Shown: piece after piece, positions 45,901-57,642 of the stretch
How positions within the stretch are numbered: position 1 is the stretch's first letter
Layout: each line of letters begins with the position of its first letter
Program-made: the position numbers and the translations under genes
The notes under the pieces: model-generated
Told to the model about the DNA's origin: nothing
Database searches by the model: none
The model's input: only the letters and a program-made list of their open reading frames with translations
Source of the DNA: Zygnema cylindricum
Lineage: Eukaryota > Streptophyta > Zygnematophyceae > Zygnematales > Zygnemataceae
NCBI GenBank assembly: GCA_037447655.1
Contig: JBBHKE010002898.1
Coordinates: forward strand, 20,353-84,352
DNA length: 64,000 bases
Direction: 5' to 3'

Positions 45901-46690
45901 GTTTCTTGGAATCGTTGTTTCTCCAATCTGTCCCAACTGCCAAGGCTTGCCCACTCTTTCCTCCCCTTTAGATCTCAATGGTGTTCTCACGAACGAGAAT
46001 CATCCCTACCACTAAATTCCATATCTACCTTGAGTCTGGAAAGTCCTACACACGGTTGACTATGTTCTCGAACTCATCCGGTAACTTCATGAGCAAGCAG
46101 TTAACCTTCATCTTTTCAGTTTCAACCTGCCCAGCACTCTCTAGCTCCATAAAAAGTGTTGCGAGCTCATTACAAAAATCCAACATCTTCCCCCCTTCGT
46201 ATGCATACGCATTAATTTTCTGATCAGCCAACTATTGTTGCTGAATCATACCACTTCGGTACATCTCTTGAGAGCTACCTAATGATCGGATGCCATCTCT
46301 GCGTGCAAGTGAGGAGATGCAAGCCCTTGAGTAAGTTGGCGGAGAATGAAGTGCTTTACCGCAATATTGTTGTAGTCCCAGGTATCAATATCATTCTCCT
46401 CGTTCATCGAAATAGGTGACATGAATGCTGAACCGGTTGCTATCGGTGTGATCGTCTCCTTCTCATATCCTTTGTCCACCACCTCTCCTTCGGTTGTCTC
46501 CTGCGTTGAAGATAGATATGCCTTTCTGGTGAATCTGCTTCCTCCAAACCCTGGAGGTATACCAAGACTTGATGAACGCCCCACTCGTCCACTCACTATC
46601 CCCCAGAACCTTTTTTGGCATAGAGCTCGTGTCATCATACTTTCCGAGTATATGAAGCCAGTTCCATTAAAAGTGGGTACCTTAGAGTGT
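42905..46690 (-). pseudogene. E4 gag-pol remnant
   Basis: Homologous along its length to the E1 polyprotein but broken into at least six frames. Gag pieces lie at 46638-46046, the protease region (WIVDSVASMHMC, the protease G replaced by V) and integrase zinc finger at 45712-44909, and the integrase core at 44900-44420. RT lies at 44451-43252, with YDDD in place of YVDD and further replacements, and the RNase H start at 43195-42905. It cannot encode a working polymerase. Confidence 0.85.
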
Positions 46691-46702
46691 GGGCCTATTA
46701 CC
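46688..46702 (-). promoter_or_regulatory. E4 primer-binding site, mutated
   Basis: GGTAATAGGCCCACA next to the 5' LTR. It is the same half-tRNA PBS as E1 with a few substitutions. Confidence 0.65.
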
Positions 46703-47732
46703 TACAACTCAGAGACCTCCATAGGTCCTCAGAATGAGCAGCTCACACGAAGCCTCTAGGATAATCGTGACCACTTTGTGTTTCAGCAAGAATAACTGCC
46801 ACCTTGGCACACAAGATCTCTGACCACCTCCACCCTTGTGAAGGCAAGACTCCCCTGAGTGGATAGCAAAAAGAATCTCTGAATTTGCTCCTCTGAGCAG
46901 TGAGTTATAGAGGGTCAAAGTTGACCTTTTGTATCGAAGCTCTCTAGGAGAGAGGGTCCTATCTAGGAAATTTTTCCAAGTCCTATCTCTCTCTCAAACT
47001 CTATCTATTGACGTACGGCACCAATCATATTACTGTGTCGTACAGAAAGGTACACTTGCCGGTGTACTTTCTGTACGGACATTGTACGAAATGGCCAAAA
47101 AGTCGACACATGTCATATCCAGATTCGTTCACGAAATCCTCGGAGATGCCGAGATCCAATGTCATTGTGCCACTTTTCATCTATGTGGCGATTACTGCAA
47201 ACCGCCGAAATCTTCTTCCGCGATCTTGGCATCCTTTTTGACCGTCCGATCGAAACCAGATTTCAATCGTAGCTGACATAAATACTTACGCGGTATTTGT
47301 TTCGCTATTGAAAAAAATGCGCGAAATCTGTTTCTTCTATGTACCGCACTCAATTCTTTACATAACTTACTATATGCATCCCGTATATAGTTGGCGTTAA
47401 ATGAATTAGTCTACATGTAAATGTTTATGAAATTATCAAACCCTATATCACTCAACACTAGCTTTGGACTAAACGGATAAAGCTACATGCTACCGCGGAC
47501 TTTGACGGATCAAATCTTGGGTCTGTCAAGCCCCTTTTTAGTAAATCAACCAATCTACACCTGTCTTCCTCTGGATAGCATAGGCAGCCATGGCTCTAGC
47601 TCCCTCTCTAACCTTCTGTGACTGCGACAAGTGTGGGAGTTGAAGGGAGGAGTTAGAGGTGGACTGCCTCGGCTTCTTTTCTACATTTCAATTTAGACCT
47701 AGAATATACTAAATGAACCATCAATTTCAACA
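46703..47732 (-). repeat. E4 5' LTR
   Basis: 1030 bp, diverged from the E1 LTR. It has the GTAC palindrome (47035-47095) and the tRNA-like block (47459-47540). Confidence 0.85.
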
Positions 47733-47747
47733 GGTGGGCCCATAACC
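47733..47747 (-). promoter_or_regulatory. E3 primer-binding site
   Basis: GGTTATGGGCCCACC on the minus strand, perfect half-tRNA match, sitting between the E3 5' LTR and the inserted E4. Confidence 0.8.
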
Positions 47748-48931
47748 TGAAATTCTATGGGGTCCATTTCCCCACAGAATTCGCATATCCAAAGAAGCTT
47801 ACCTAGATAGTGCCGACTCTAAGTTGGTACAAACCCAAATGACTGACACCTTAACAAACAGAACCCCAATATAACTTCACCCTTGTGAAATATGACTTTG
47901 TGTGTGCTCAATTCCACCTCAAAATGCAAAGTTAGAATATGAGTTTTCGATAACATTCCATACTTTGACTTTCCCTTAGAAATACCACCAACCTAGCAGG
48001 CAAAGACTTTGACCGACTACACCCCTCTGTAGCCTAGAGTGCCCTTAGTCCGCAACAAAAAGAATCACTCAAAATGGTCAAGTGAATGAGTTGTAATTAA
48101 ATGGCAAAGTTTGTTGATTTATGCAGATGCTCTCTGGCAAAGAGGCGCCTATCTACCAAAATACTCTAAGTTCTAAACCCCTCTATAAACCTCATAGTAC
48201 TGACGTACAAGCCAATCACATGAATGTAGTGTATATAAAAGTACAAGTGTCGGAGTACTTTGTGTACGGCATTTGTACTACATGGCCAAAACAGTGACAT
48301 ATGTCACATCCGGATGTGTTATCGTGCGCTCCGGAGATTCAGTAAATCGGTAAGATGTTGCCACGTGTCATCCGGAGTGGCGGCGTCCAAAAACCGCCAA
48401 AATGTCCTTCGCGCGACGTGAGCGCTTACCACGACCGTTCGATTAGATCGGCGTTTAAAATAAGCTGTTGAAATAAATGTTCGCACCATTTATTTCGTGA
48501 GGTACTATAGTTTTCAAGAAGTTCTCTGTTCTACCGTACGTTTCATTAGTTAAATGAAAAAGTCCCACGTGTAAATATTTAAATATCTATTAAACCCTAT
48601 ACACTCAGCATTGGTCCTAGACTTATACGATAAAGCTATCGACTACCAGCTATTCTGACTATCGGTAGGGTCCAAGATCAATTCTTGGTGCCGCCAAGTA
48701 GGGACCAGGATCAAATCTTGGTGCCGGCACCCTGTTTTTGGTACAACAAGTATTTAGCCTATTCTTTATCTCCTTGGAAAGCATAGACAGCCATGGTTCT
48801 AGCTCTCTCTCCGGTCTTTCGTGACTGCAACAAGTATGGGGACTGGAGAGTGGAGCGAGAAGCGAGCTGCCTTTGCTGACTTTCTCCTTTTATTTTTCCT
48901 ATTTAGACCTAGAAAATACATGACTTCAACA
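47748..48931 (-). repeat. E3 5' LTR
   Basis: 1184 bp, starts TGTTGAAGTCATG and ends AGAATTTCA on the minus strand. A local duplication of the tRNA-like block's 3' part lies at 48660-48730 (GATCAATTCTTGG / GATCAAATCTTGG). Confidence 0.8.
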
Positions 48932-48980
48932 CCCCTCTCTTCTGCTCGGCCCCCCTACCCCTCCCTCCTGTCTCCTCTTT

Positions 48981-49165
48981 GTCGAGCTTAGGGTTCCTAG
49001 CTTTACGTTCAAGCTTTCGAGCTAATGTTTTTAGGTTTGTACATTCCTTCCAATTCATATGGATGATTTCTTGACGAATTTCGGCTACGGATCAGCACAT
49101 CGAGATGGTATTAGTACATCGCATCATGAATAATAAAAATATCGCTTCCCTATATCGCCATTGTT
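48981..49165 (+). repeat. Direct repeat R1 flanking the hAT remnant
   Basis: About 185 bases (AGGGTTCCTAGCTTTACGTT ... CATGAATAATAAAAATATCG) repeated at 52264-52450 in the same orientation. Both copies are preceded by a C/T-rich tract. Confidence 0.8.
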
Positions 49166-49920
49166 GCTAGAGGTCGCAAGCAGTTACTCGAAACCATAAC
49201 CAACCGTTACCCGACCGCCCGCGTGTGATCCGGAACGCATTCAGGTGCCAAATTTGGGAGGTCGGGCAGATTCGGGCGAGCTATTCACAAAAAAAAAAAA
49301 TCGGTTACGGTCGGGTAAGCAAAAAATGAAAAAACTTGAAGGTTTTGTACTGTCAATACTATCCAACATTATTATACTTTGTCTTGGTAACGTGGAAGTA
49401 CGTGACATCATGATTAACGTCGCAAATCTGACGAGGTACTAACACAATTCATTTCACAAATCTTATTTCAAGATAAGGACCGCAAATCCTATTGTAAAGT
49501 GTTAATCATGCAATTTATACGGTGTTTTTTGAAGTATGTCAAATTATTATGTCAATATCACGCGACACATCGTAATTATTGGATTTTTACTCATACGTCG
49601 TACATTATTGCAAAGTGCTAATTATGTATTTTATACCGTATTTCCACAAATACATCAAATTGTTATGTCAATTTCACGCGACATGTAGTAATTATTGGTT
49701 AATAAATCATTAGATATCAAGGTATGAACCTTTTTTATTGATCAAGGTTAGTAATTGTATGATATTTTCTTATTGTTTTTTTTTCCCATGTTTTCAAGCG
49801 TTTTGTCAAGCATTGTTTGATGTTGGTGTTTCGTCCAGCAAAAGTGTTGACATCAACTAACTACTCTAGTCTGTCGATAGAGTAAAAAATTGCATTATAT
49901 TTTTTTCCAAATATATTCGT
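49166..49920 (+). mobile_element. Probable 5' subterminal region of the hAT element
   Basis: A possible end TAGAGGTCGCAAGC starts at 49166. GTTACCCGACCG and CGGTTACGGTCGGG motifs around 49207-49320 resemble the CCG-rich subterminal repeats of Ac-type hAT elements. No matching right end was found. Confidence 0.35.
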
Positions 49921-51365
49921 AGTTTGATCATCCCAAAACTTACAGAAAATATCGATAACAATATTTTCGTCGCGTTTATGACCAATCTCTGGACCCAGAC
50001 AATAAAAAGAACCTCATTCATGTCAGTGACCGCTCATTTTATTGACAAAGAATTTAATCTTCATGCACGGACGCTTCAAGTCGATCATTTTCCGAAGGAA
50101 AAACATATCATGGAAAATGTTTTAACGACTTTCAAAAATTGTTTGACCAAATTTGAAATGTCCAATTTTGATGTTTTGGAAAAACGCTGTATTGTTGTGA
50201 TCGACAATGGCTCTAACATGTGTGCGGTTGAAGGTCTTCAGATGTTTACTTGGATACCTTGCGTGGACCATAAAATTGTTACAATTGTGAACACGATTTT
50301 TAATAAGAGCGAAACTTCCAAAAATACAAACAAGATGTGGAAGTTCTTGAATTGTTTAATCTAATTGACGCTTTTAAATCATTGGTCACGTTTTTCAAAC
50401 AGAGTAATTTACAAATTCTTTTGAAAAACACATTAAAGCAAGAAAACTCAACGCGGTGGAATTCTTTGCTCCAAATGCTTATGAGTATTCACGATGCATT
50501 CAATGAGATAGGATCAATCGCTCAAGCAAAAAATAAATTGATACTTTTTGCTTGTATCGATAAGACTCGTCTTCCGAACTTATACGATTTTTGGAAAGGT
50601 TTCAAGAAGCGACCCTAAAGTTGGATAAAGTCAAAGAACCAACTTTACGTTTTGTTGTGTTTGAACTATCGTCTCTCCATAACCACTATAAGATAAGAAA
50701 AGTATATTACAATGACGGTGAAAAACAATGCCCCGCCGATTCCCCAAACTTGCAAAAACTGAAAGAACTTTTTATGAAATTTCCACTACCAAAGTGGGGC
50801 CTTCACGAGTATCATATTGTCGCAACTCTTTTAGATCCCCGACAAAAACAAAGGCTTGAAATAATTGGGGTATCGAAAACCGAAATCGAAAGCGCGAGGG
50901 TCAAACTTCAAGAAATCGGAAACGTCCTCGGTGATGACGTTTATTTCGTTAGTCCTCAGCGTATAACAAAAAAATGAAAAACATCACAAACTATGGATGG
51001 CTTCCACAAAATTTTTGGTGAGAGCGATGACGAAAACGAGGTTCTTATTACCACCGACCAAAAAACGCTCGTTAATGATGAATTGAAACGTTACTTTTTA
51101 AGAAAATTAACCAGCGACAAAAGATTGAACTTTAACATACTTGAATGGTGGAAAAAAAAAATCAAGTGTACGTGCGAAAGATGGAGGATTTCCTATTCTA
51201 GCTTGTGTCGCTAGATCCATTGTAGCTATTCCGACTTTTAGCTCCATGTCCGAATGCAATTTTTCGGATGTCGGGAACACGATCACAAAATAGAGGAGCT
51301 CACTAGCGACTTCAATTGTTTGTGATCATTTGTGTGTTAGATCCAACCGAGACCTTTTTAACGCA
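49920..51365 (+). pseudogene. hAT transposase remnant
   Basis: At least four frames together span much of a hAT transposase. Recognisable pieces in order are NLWTQTIKRTSFMSVTAHFID (the DDE region's LWTS...SVTAHYID), IPCVDHKIVTIVN (the C..H segment), STRWNSLLQML, HIVATLLDPRQK, LEWWKKK, and GFPILACVARSIVAIPTFSS followed by ECNFSDVGNTIT (hAT C-terminal dimerisation domain). A stop follows NTITK, and several frameshifts separate the parts, so no protein can be made. Confidence 0.85.
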
Positions 51366-52040
51366 TAGTTTTTTGTTTTGTTTTGTTTTCTAATTATTGA
51401 TATTTTTTTAGTATTAGTTATATTGTTCTTTTTTCTTTGAAATTTTTGTTGTATTTCACAATAATTCTAGTGGTTGTGTGTGTGTGTGTGTGTGTTTTTT
51501 TTTTAACGGAATGTTTATTTTTAAAAGCGTAGTATTTATACCAAATTTAGATTTATAGATTTTGTGTAATTTTGAAGTTTGAAGTTTGAAGTTGAGAATT
51601 TGTATAACAGAGTTGAAAATAGGACAAGGATTTCTTTGTTGTGATTTGTTTATTTCTACATTTGATACTCCAGAAGATTTTTTGTTTTTTTTGCCTATCA
51701 CAATGTGTTTTTGTTAATTGATTTTCCATGTGAAAACTAAGATTTTTTTTTTAAGCATACATAATAAAAACTATACCTTTTTTGCATAATTCATAACATA
51801 ATATTGTAATCGAACGAAAAACTGTCCAAAAAATGTATCAAAAAATTTAGATTTGCGAAAAAATAAACATTGATATAAGATTTTAAACATTAATCTAAGA
51901 GTTACACAAAAAATTATGAAAAAATCTCTTGAGGGAGGTGACCGTCGAGGAAAAAAAATATTCGTCAAGAGAGATTGCAAAAAGACAAAATAGTAAAAAG
52001 AAGAGGTACACGAACTGTTTTTTTGCAAAGGGAGATGTAC
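51366..52040. other. AT-rich spacer after the hAT remnant
   Basis: GT microsatellite at 51471-51496. No gene seen. Confidence 0.6.
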
Positions 52041-52045
52041 CACTA

Positions 52046-52140
52046 CACCGCTCATTGTTATTAGTGTTAATAAGTCGCTACTATTTATAGCCAAAAATCA
52101 CAAAATAGAGATAACAACGTTATTTAAAGACGTGGACTAC
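52046..52140 (+). mobile_element. Truncated TA-flanked MITE end, M5
   Basis: Single left end CACCGCTCATTGTTATTAGTG after TA. It shares internal sequence with M2 (GACGTGG ... CCACGTCC) but has no right end. Confidence 0.5.
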
Positions 52141-52263
52141 AACCTGCCACGTCCTTCCTCCCCCTCTCTCTCTTCCCCTCTCTCCCCCTCTTTCCCCCTC
52201 TCTTCTCCTCTTCCACCTCTGTCTCCCACTCTTCCCCTCTCCCCCTCCCTCCTCTCTCCTCCC

Positions 52264-52450
52264 TATCGGGTTTAGGGTTCCAAGCTTTACGTTGAGGCTT
52301 TCGGGCTTTGTTTTTAGGTTTTTACGTTCGTTCCAACGCATTTGGATGATTTCCCGATGGGCATCGGCTACGGATCGGCAAATCGAGATGGTATCGGCAC
52401 ATCACATCATGAATAATGAAAATATTGCTTGCCTCTCTTGCCTCACCGCT
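52264..52450 (+). repeat. Direct repeat R2 flanking the hAT remnant
   Basis: Second copy of R1, about 80-85% similar by eye. Confidence 0.8.
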
Positions 52451-55258
52451 ACGTATTGGTTGTCCACTTTCGTTACCCAATTAATCGGGTACTAATGTGA
52501 TGGGATTTGCGTCTCTAGGTTTGAAGTACAAGCCTACAAGGACTGGCCCTCATTTTCTTTAAAAAAAAAAAAAAATTGTTTAGAATAAGGATTCCAATTG
52601 CACTATCCCATCGCAATCAATGCTTCGCTTAAAACCTAATATAACGCTATTTTCGTTATCTTGGCTATTAGATTTAGTTTCTATGTGAACTATAAGCTTG
52701 TCAATTATAATCTCGCTATCCACAAGTTTCTGTCTTACTGTTGTTTTTATTGATTATTCTCCCTTACAACTAAATATATTTATATTGGTTGTGTTGTTTA
52801 AAGTTTTTTTTTGTTAACTATCATAATGTTGTGGTTTTGTCAAAAGATGTCAAAAAATACACTTTTATTTGTTACGCTACAAAAATTGTATATTTGATTT
52901 AATTCGTCTATTTCTTTATTTCTTTATTTTATTGCTAAGAACATAGATAGTGCTGGAGGGGGCGACTCCGAAGAGATGAGGACAAGCAATAAGTGTCTTA
53001 GTGAGAGCATCCCGATCAAGAGTGAAACACTTTGTATGGAGGAAAGGGCACAAAGGGGTAAGAGCCAGCGGATGAAGCGGTCGAAAGACCTCGACTTCCT
53101 CGTCGAGGGACAAGGGTGAAGGGTACAAGGGTCGTAATTGCTCTAAAAAGCTCACCAACACGACCTAAATGAACAGCAAAGCGGATCCACAATAAAGGAC
53201 ATCTAAAAGATGACGAAGTCTAAAGGAACCACTAGAAATCCGATTCTCGTGCTTGGCATGGATGGCCTTCAAATTTCCTCAACAAAACCTCGTTCAAGGA
53301 GCCATCGTTTCATGAGCGTCCGTAATGCCCCTACAACTTGGCAAAACAAAGACCCATAAAGAAAACATGAGACGTAGATGCCGAGGAGCCATGACCATTA
53401 GATCAAATCAATGTGGGATAAAGGGAGGCGAAGGGGATCTTGGACCAATGTGCACACGGCTACAAGGATGGGGATATAATTTTAGGCGTACGGAATCTTA
53501 AACTTGAGTATTTCAATGTTCCCATTAGGTTAGGTATATATTGTTGCAAACTAATTTTTTCTTTGCAACTTCTAAGTCCGTTTTGTTGGTTGTGTTTCAG
53601 AAAGTGCATGTGCGTAACTAACATTTATGACTTTGTGAGGTCACATGCAAAGCCCGCCACTATGTTTTATCAAATACACTTTCACAAAAAAGTCAAGTGT
53701 CCCTTTGTCCTTTTTAGTTCGTGTTCGAATTTTGGGTTGTTGACTACCTTTATCGTTTTAGCTTATTAAAACAATGATACCCGGTTGTCGTCCTAGACCA
53801 TAGCTCAAATGTCGGTAAGAATTAAAAATGCTGCTTGCAATCTACTTGCACTAAACGCGTACTACATATAATTTCGTGCGTAACACAGGTACATCAGGGG
53901 CAAATCACATATTCTCTTTGCACATGGTGTCGGATTTGAATTATGGTGTAAGTAGCACTTATCGGTGGTGTTGACACTCCTCTGAAGATTGGTAGTGAAC
54001 GTTTTTTTCGAAAATGTTACACACCTGGCTATCTCTGATTGGAAGTTATGATACATTAGGCATACTTGCAAAGGTGGAAGACAGTGCGGTCACAACATGG
54101 TGAAAAAAGTCAAATAATTATGATGTATAAAAATTGTTCAAGCACATTCAAATGAAACGTGCTCAATGAGTTTATTCAATGAACGAAAAAAACACTGAAC
54201 TATGGACAAAACATTGACAGCTAAACAAAAGCTAGCCACTAGAGTTAAAAACTGTGTCTTATTCACACCTCTTAAGAATTTGATTTTATTGACTCTCCTA
54301 TAGTGGATTGGAAAGAAATATCCACAACAATCATCATCATCGCCAGCTTAATTATCATCCTATAATATATTGCTCGAAAAGGGAAACCTAAGGGCTGGAG
54401 AAAAAAATGACTGAGGTGCTTGAAATCCGAAAAATTAACAAATTCATAAAGTGGGGCGTTAAAATTTTATATCTTGTAATAAATTTGATAGTGGAGGTTA
54501 AGGGCTGAACTTTTCAGCCCAAACGATGTCAAGAGGGGAGAGAGGAGGGGGAAAGGGAGAGGGAGAGGGAGAGGGAGAGGGAGAGGACGAGGGAGAGGAC
54601 GAGGGAGAGGACGAGGGAGAGGGAGAGGGAGAGGGAGAGGGAGAGGACGAGGGAGAGGAAGAGAAAAGGGGAGAGTGAGTCAAAAGTCATTATTGCGATG
54701 TTTAAGTATCACGATATTCTCCACAATTTTCATTCATTGATGCATGATTCAAACCAATTTTTTTGGTTTACTATTTTTTGCCTCAATTTTTAAATCAAAT
54801 ATGTACTGGAACATATATTTATAGGTTTGGGAATGTATATACATGCATATACATTCCTAAATTTCTAAATCCAAAAAGTTGCAATTTTTTTTTTTTTTTG
54901 GGTTTTTTCAAAATCTCAAGTTTTGGATGTAGAATTTAAACACTTTATTCGAAAATAAATGAAAAATAAAGTAGTAAGAGTATAAATCTGATAAATAATT
55001 TTATACGCAACAGATTCACATTCTGAAAGTAATTTGTGAAAAAAAAAAAAAAAACTTTTAACTCAACTTTCCGTGTAGGTCAATTAATTACTTTTTATGA
55101 AAAGTGTAGATATGCTTTTGCACTATTTTAACCTTGAATAGGGGGAGCGAAAGAGTAAATGGAGTTACTTAGAAGGAAAAACTAAAAAAAAAAGCATTCA
55201 CTTCTCCTTTGAAGGTCACTTACCACAACAACCATAAAAAAAAAAAGTTTGAAAAAAA
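52451..55258. other. Mostly unassigned; one decayed coding stretch
   Basis: On the minus strand 53420-52916 reads as protein-like sequence with several stops (LSLDEEVEVFRPLHPLALTP and DALTKTLIACPHLFG pieces). The base composition is coding-like but I do not recognise the family. A GGGAGA/GGACGA microsatellite fills 54530-54672. The third and later exons of the thioredoxin gene should lie in or beyond this stretch but were not found. Confidence 0.4.
54530..54672 (+). repeat. (GGGAGA)n/(GGACGA)n microsatellite
   Basis: Pure purine-rich hexamer array with interspersed GAGGACGAG units. The ORF on the other strand (Ser-Pro repeats) is its translation. Confidence 0.95.
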
Positions 55259-55264
55259 ACTTAC

Positions 55265-56357
55265 TTGGGATAATCCTGAGCCAACTTTTCCACTTTCGGT
55301 TGCAAATAAATGCACTTCCGGCACCATTGAGCCATCCTGCAAAAAAACAATTCCGTACAAATTTCATTTAAGTCCATTATCTTTATAATTAATATGTAGT
55401 AAAAAAAAAAACAACACATTTTCATAAAAAATGAAAAAAGAAAAAAAAATAAAAACATAAAAAAAAACAAAAACACAAATCGGGAAAGGTAAAAAAAACA
55501 ACGTAGTTTACTTCTATAATTCCATTTTGTCTGTCATCCATGATTTTATTGTTTTTTTATTTCTGTTTGTTTGGTTTTTTTGTCGATAACCTCCATTTCC
55601 CCTTCATTAATTTTTTTATCGTTTCGACAACTTCAATGTTTATTTTAACTTCTTCACTTAAAAAAACAAAAAACAAAAACTAAATAGAAAATAAATTACT
55701 AGACTACCAATCTGCTCAAAGTACATATTTACTACATTTCCGTACACAATCAGTATATGTCCATATCATTTCTCAACACATCTATCCGTACATATCCGTA
55801 CACCACACTAACCCTCCTAAAAATCATCCCTGCAAAAAAACCCTAAAACACCTTTCTCCGTACACCGTACACCCACCCTGATCCGTACAGCAGCCCTATT
55901 CCGTACACTCACCCTTCTCCATACAACCACTACCATCCGTACAGCAGCTATATTCCGTACACCACCCTAATCCGTACCAGTCAATAACGACAGCGCCACC
56001 CGTCTCCTCAGCATGCTGCAAAATTTTGTCCAGCTGCTCCTCACTCGTGATAGGCTCCATGACACGTGGCAACTGACTAGGAGACGCCACGTCACCTACA
56101 CCTCCACTGCCAGCTGCTGACACGTCAACAGCCATCCTTCTCCTGGCATTTCCCGCGTGCTCACGTCTTGCCACGTGGCATACTGCGATTGGTTGAATTT
56201 CTTCACGCAAGCCAGTCTTAGGCCACGTGGCAGTGACAGGGATAGGATGGGAGGAAGGGTGAGTGGTAAGAGAGTGACACGTGGTAGAGGACAGAGAGAT
56301 TGACGCCACGTGGCATTTGTTTGACAGTTGGCTGCTGATGGCGAAGGAAAAGGACAT
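55265..56357 (-). CDS. WCRKC-type plastid thioredoxin, first two exons
   Basis: Thioredoxin-like protein with the WCRKC active site of the plant WCRKC/Trx-like group, which works in plastids. Exon 1 is 56357-55978 and exon 2 is 55336-55265. Splicing TG|G (donor GTACGG, acceptor TTTGCAG) rebuilds VVIDW|MAQWCRKCIYLQPKVEKLAQDYP, matching the family across beta-3, the active site and helix 2. The leader from ATG 56357 is Ser/Thr-rich, poor in acids and about 60-90 residues long, as expected for a transit peptide. An upstream in-frame ATG (56477) would add 40 residues, but a CCAAT box lies right beside it at about 56459-56465, so I prefer 56357. Exon 2 ends at a GTAAGT donor in phase 2. The rest of the fold (cis-Pro strand, last helix) is not seen in the following 2.8 kb, so the gene is either very long or broken. 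Confidence 0.82.
55735..55977 (-). promoter_or_regulatory. TGTACGGA motif cluster at the start of thioredoxin intron 1
   Basis: About ten CCGTAC motifs (plus strand TCCGTACA) within 245 bases, including the donor site itself. GTAC is the core of copper-response elements bound by SBP-domain proteins in plants and green algae. A regulatory role here is inference. Confidence 0.4.
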
Positions 56358-56454
56358 GATGACACGTGGAAAGTTTGAAGAGAGTGAGCTTTGCAAATGT
56401 TTTGAGGCGCTAAAATACGAAAAATATTTTTTGAATTTTGGATAATTTGACGTA

Positions 56455-56467
56455 CGGAACCAATCAG
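56455..56467 (-). promoter_or_regulatory. CCAAT box upstream of thioredoxin
   Basis: ACCAATCAGAG on the plus strand (CTCTGATTGGT on the minus), about 100 bases upstream of the preferred start codon. The same box occurs in the copia LTRs. Confidence 0.4.
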
Positions 56468-56479
56468 AGTGCGGCATAT

Positions 56480-57350
56480 TTTTGAGTTAAGATTCGGTCC
56501 CGGAAATATTCAGCTGCAGATATTTAATTTCATACGTTACATACCATAAAAAGTACTGTACCATAAAAATATCCTACAGTCCATAGTTGTTCATAGCGAT
56601 TAGTGCGAACGTTTCAATCGTGACGAAGTATACGTAACGAATGCATTGAACCTTTTGAACAAATCGTAAAAAGTCGTTAATGAATTTTCCATCCGTACAA
56701 ATCCGTACAATAAAAAAAAAATGTAAGGCTTTATAATAAATATTTAAATGATTACGACATTGCATGTCGTCATTGGAATTTCTTCAGCAACTGGAAGCGG
56801 TAATCGGAAAAATTTTCTGTGCCAGAACTTTGACCGACCCGGGTTTGAACCTCAGCCAGCGCACATTTTATCAGAAATCGTCTGTCTGATCCTGTCTGAT
56901 AGCTACAGTAGTGTTGGGTATCGGGTAGTTTCATACCGCGATAATTTCGATACTCGATATATCGAATATCGATCGAGGAAAGTCCTCGATATATCGTAGA
57001 ATGACCAACCTAAACCATCGCGATATATATCGCGATGTATTGTTTTTATAAAATAAAAAATTTATTTAATATGTTGTTTTAGAGATAACGACAAATTTTT
57101 TGAAACGCGACGTACGACGTGATTTTCGTTCCGTGACTTAGGGTGAAGTTCCATCATACGTTTCTGTAATTGTACGGCAAACTCTACAGACCGGGTCGAT
57201 TGAGTCGAAGTTCCATCACGTAGAGTTTGTAAGCCACGTGTTTTAAATTGATTGGCGCCACGTTTAGGAAACTGGAATTAACCTCGGGTCAGTTTATGAA
57301 ACAATAACTGCAACGATGAAAAAGTCGACGGCCAACGGCTGCTTTAAATT
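56480..57350. other. Spacer with single transposon ends
   Basis: A hAT-like end TAGTGTTGGGTATCGGG at 56909, related to 13969, has no partner in the window. A PIF-like end TTAGGGTGAAGTTCCATCA lies at 57137. A B-box-like GGTTCAAACCC (minus, around 56845) suggests a tRNA-like remnant. No gene seen. Confidence 0.5.
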
Positions 57351-57642
57351 TAGGGAATTGATCATGGCAGTGATTGTTTTGGTTGCGCACAGTCACTTAC
57401 GTCATTTTGTCAAAAATGGTACGTTCAAAGTACACATTTGTACAAGTAAAGTACCGTTGAGTCTAAATTTGACGGTCAATCGGTTGGACAGCTTTGACTT
57501 TCAAAATATTGTTTCAACCGCTTAAAATTTTGCCGCGCTTGCGAACGTCGACCGTCATAAAAAAATTAGCAATTCACACGGCCGGCGAACGTTTACGGTA
57601 ACAAAACTGCGGCAACCACATGTAAATAAAAGAGTTGCAGAC

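Larger units (their letters stand above)
42847..47732 (-). mobile_element. Decayed copia element E4 nested in E3
   Basis: E1-family element. The 5' LTR is 46703-47732 (1030 bp, the same length as the E1 LTRs). A broken gag-pol lies at 42905-46690, and the 3' LTR is reduced to its last ~57 bases (42847-42903). The sequence jumps from LTR to RNase H codons at about 42905, so the pol end, PPT and most of the 3' LTR are deleted. No target duplication could be confirmed. Confidence 0.8.
39823..48931 (-). mobile_element. Decayed gag-only copia element E3, split by E4
   Basis: Minus-strand element. The 5' LTR is 47748-48931 and the PBS 47733-47747. Its gag-like interior is 40858-42845, and a 3' LTR lies at 39823-40857 that has lost its last ~140 bases. 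E4 (42847-47732) is inserted between the PBS and the gag. Removing it rejoins CACCCTAGAT with GGTGGGCCCATAACC, exactly the E2 arrangement in reverse. The interior without E4 is about 2.0 kb, similar to E2 (1884 bp), so E3 belongs to the same short lineage. Confidence 0.8.
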
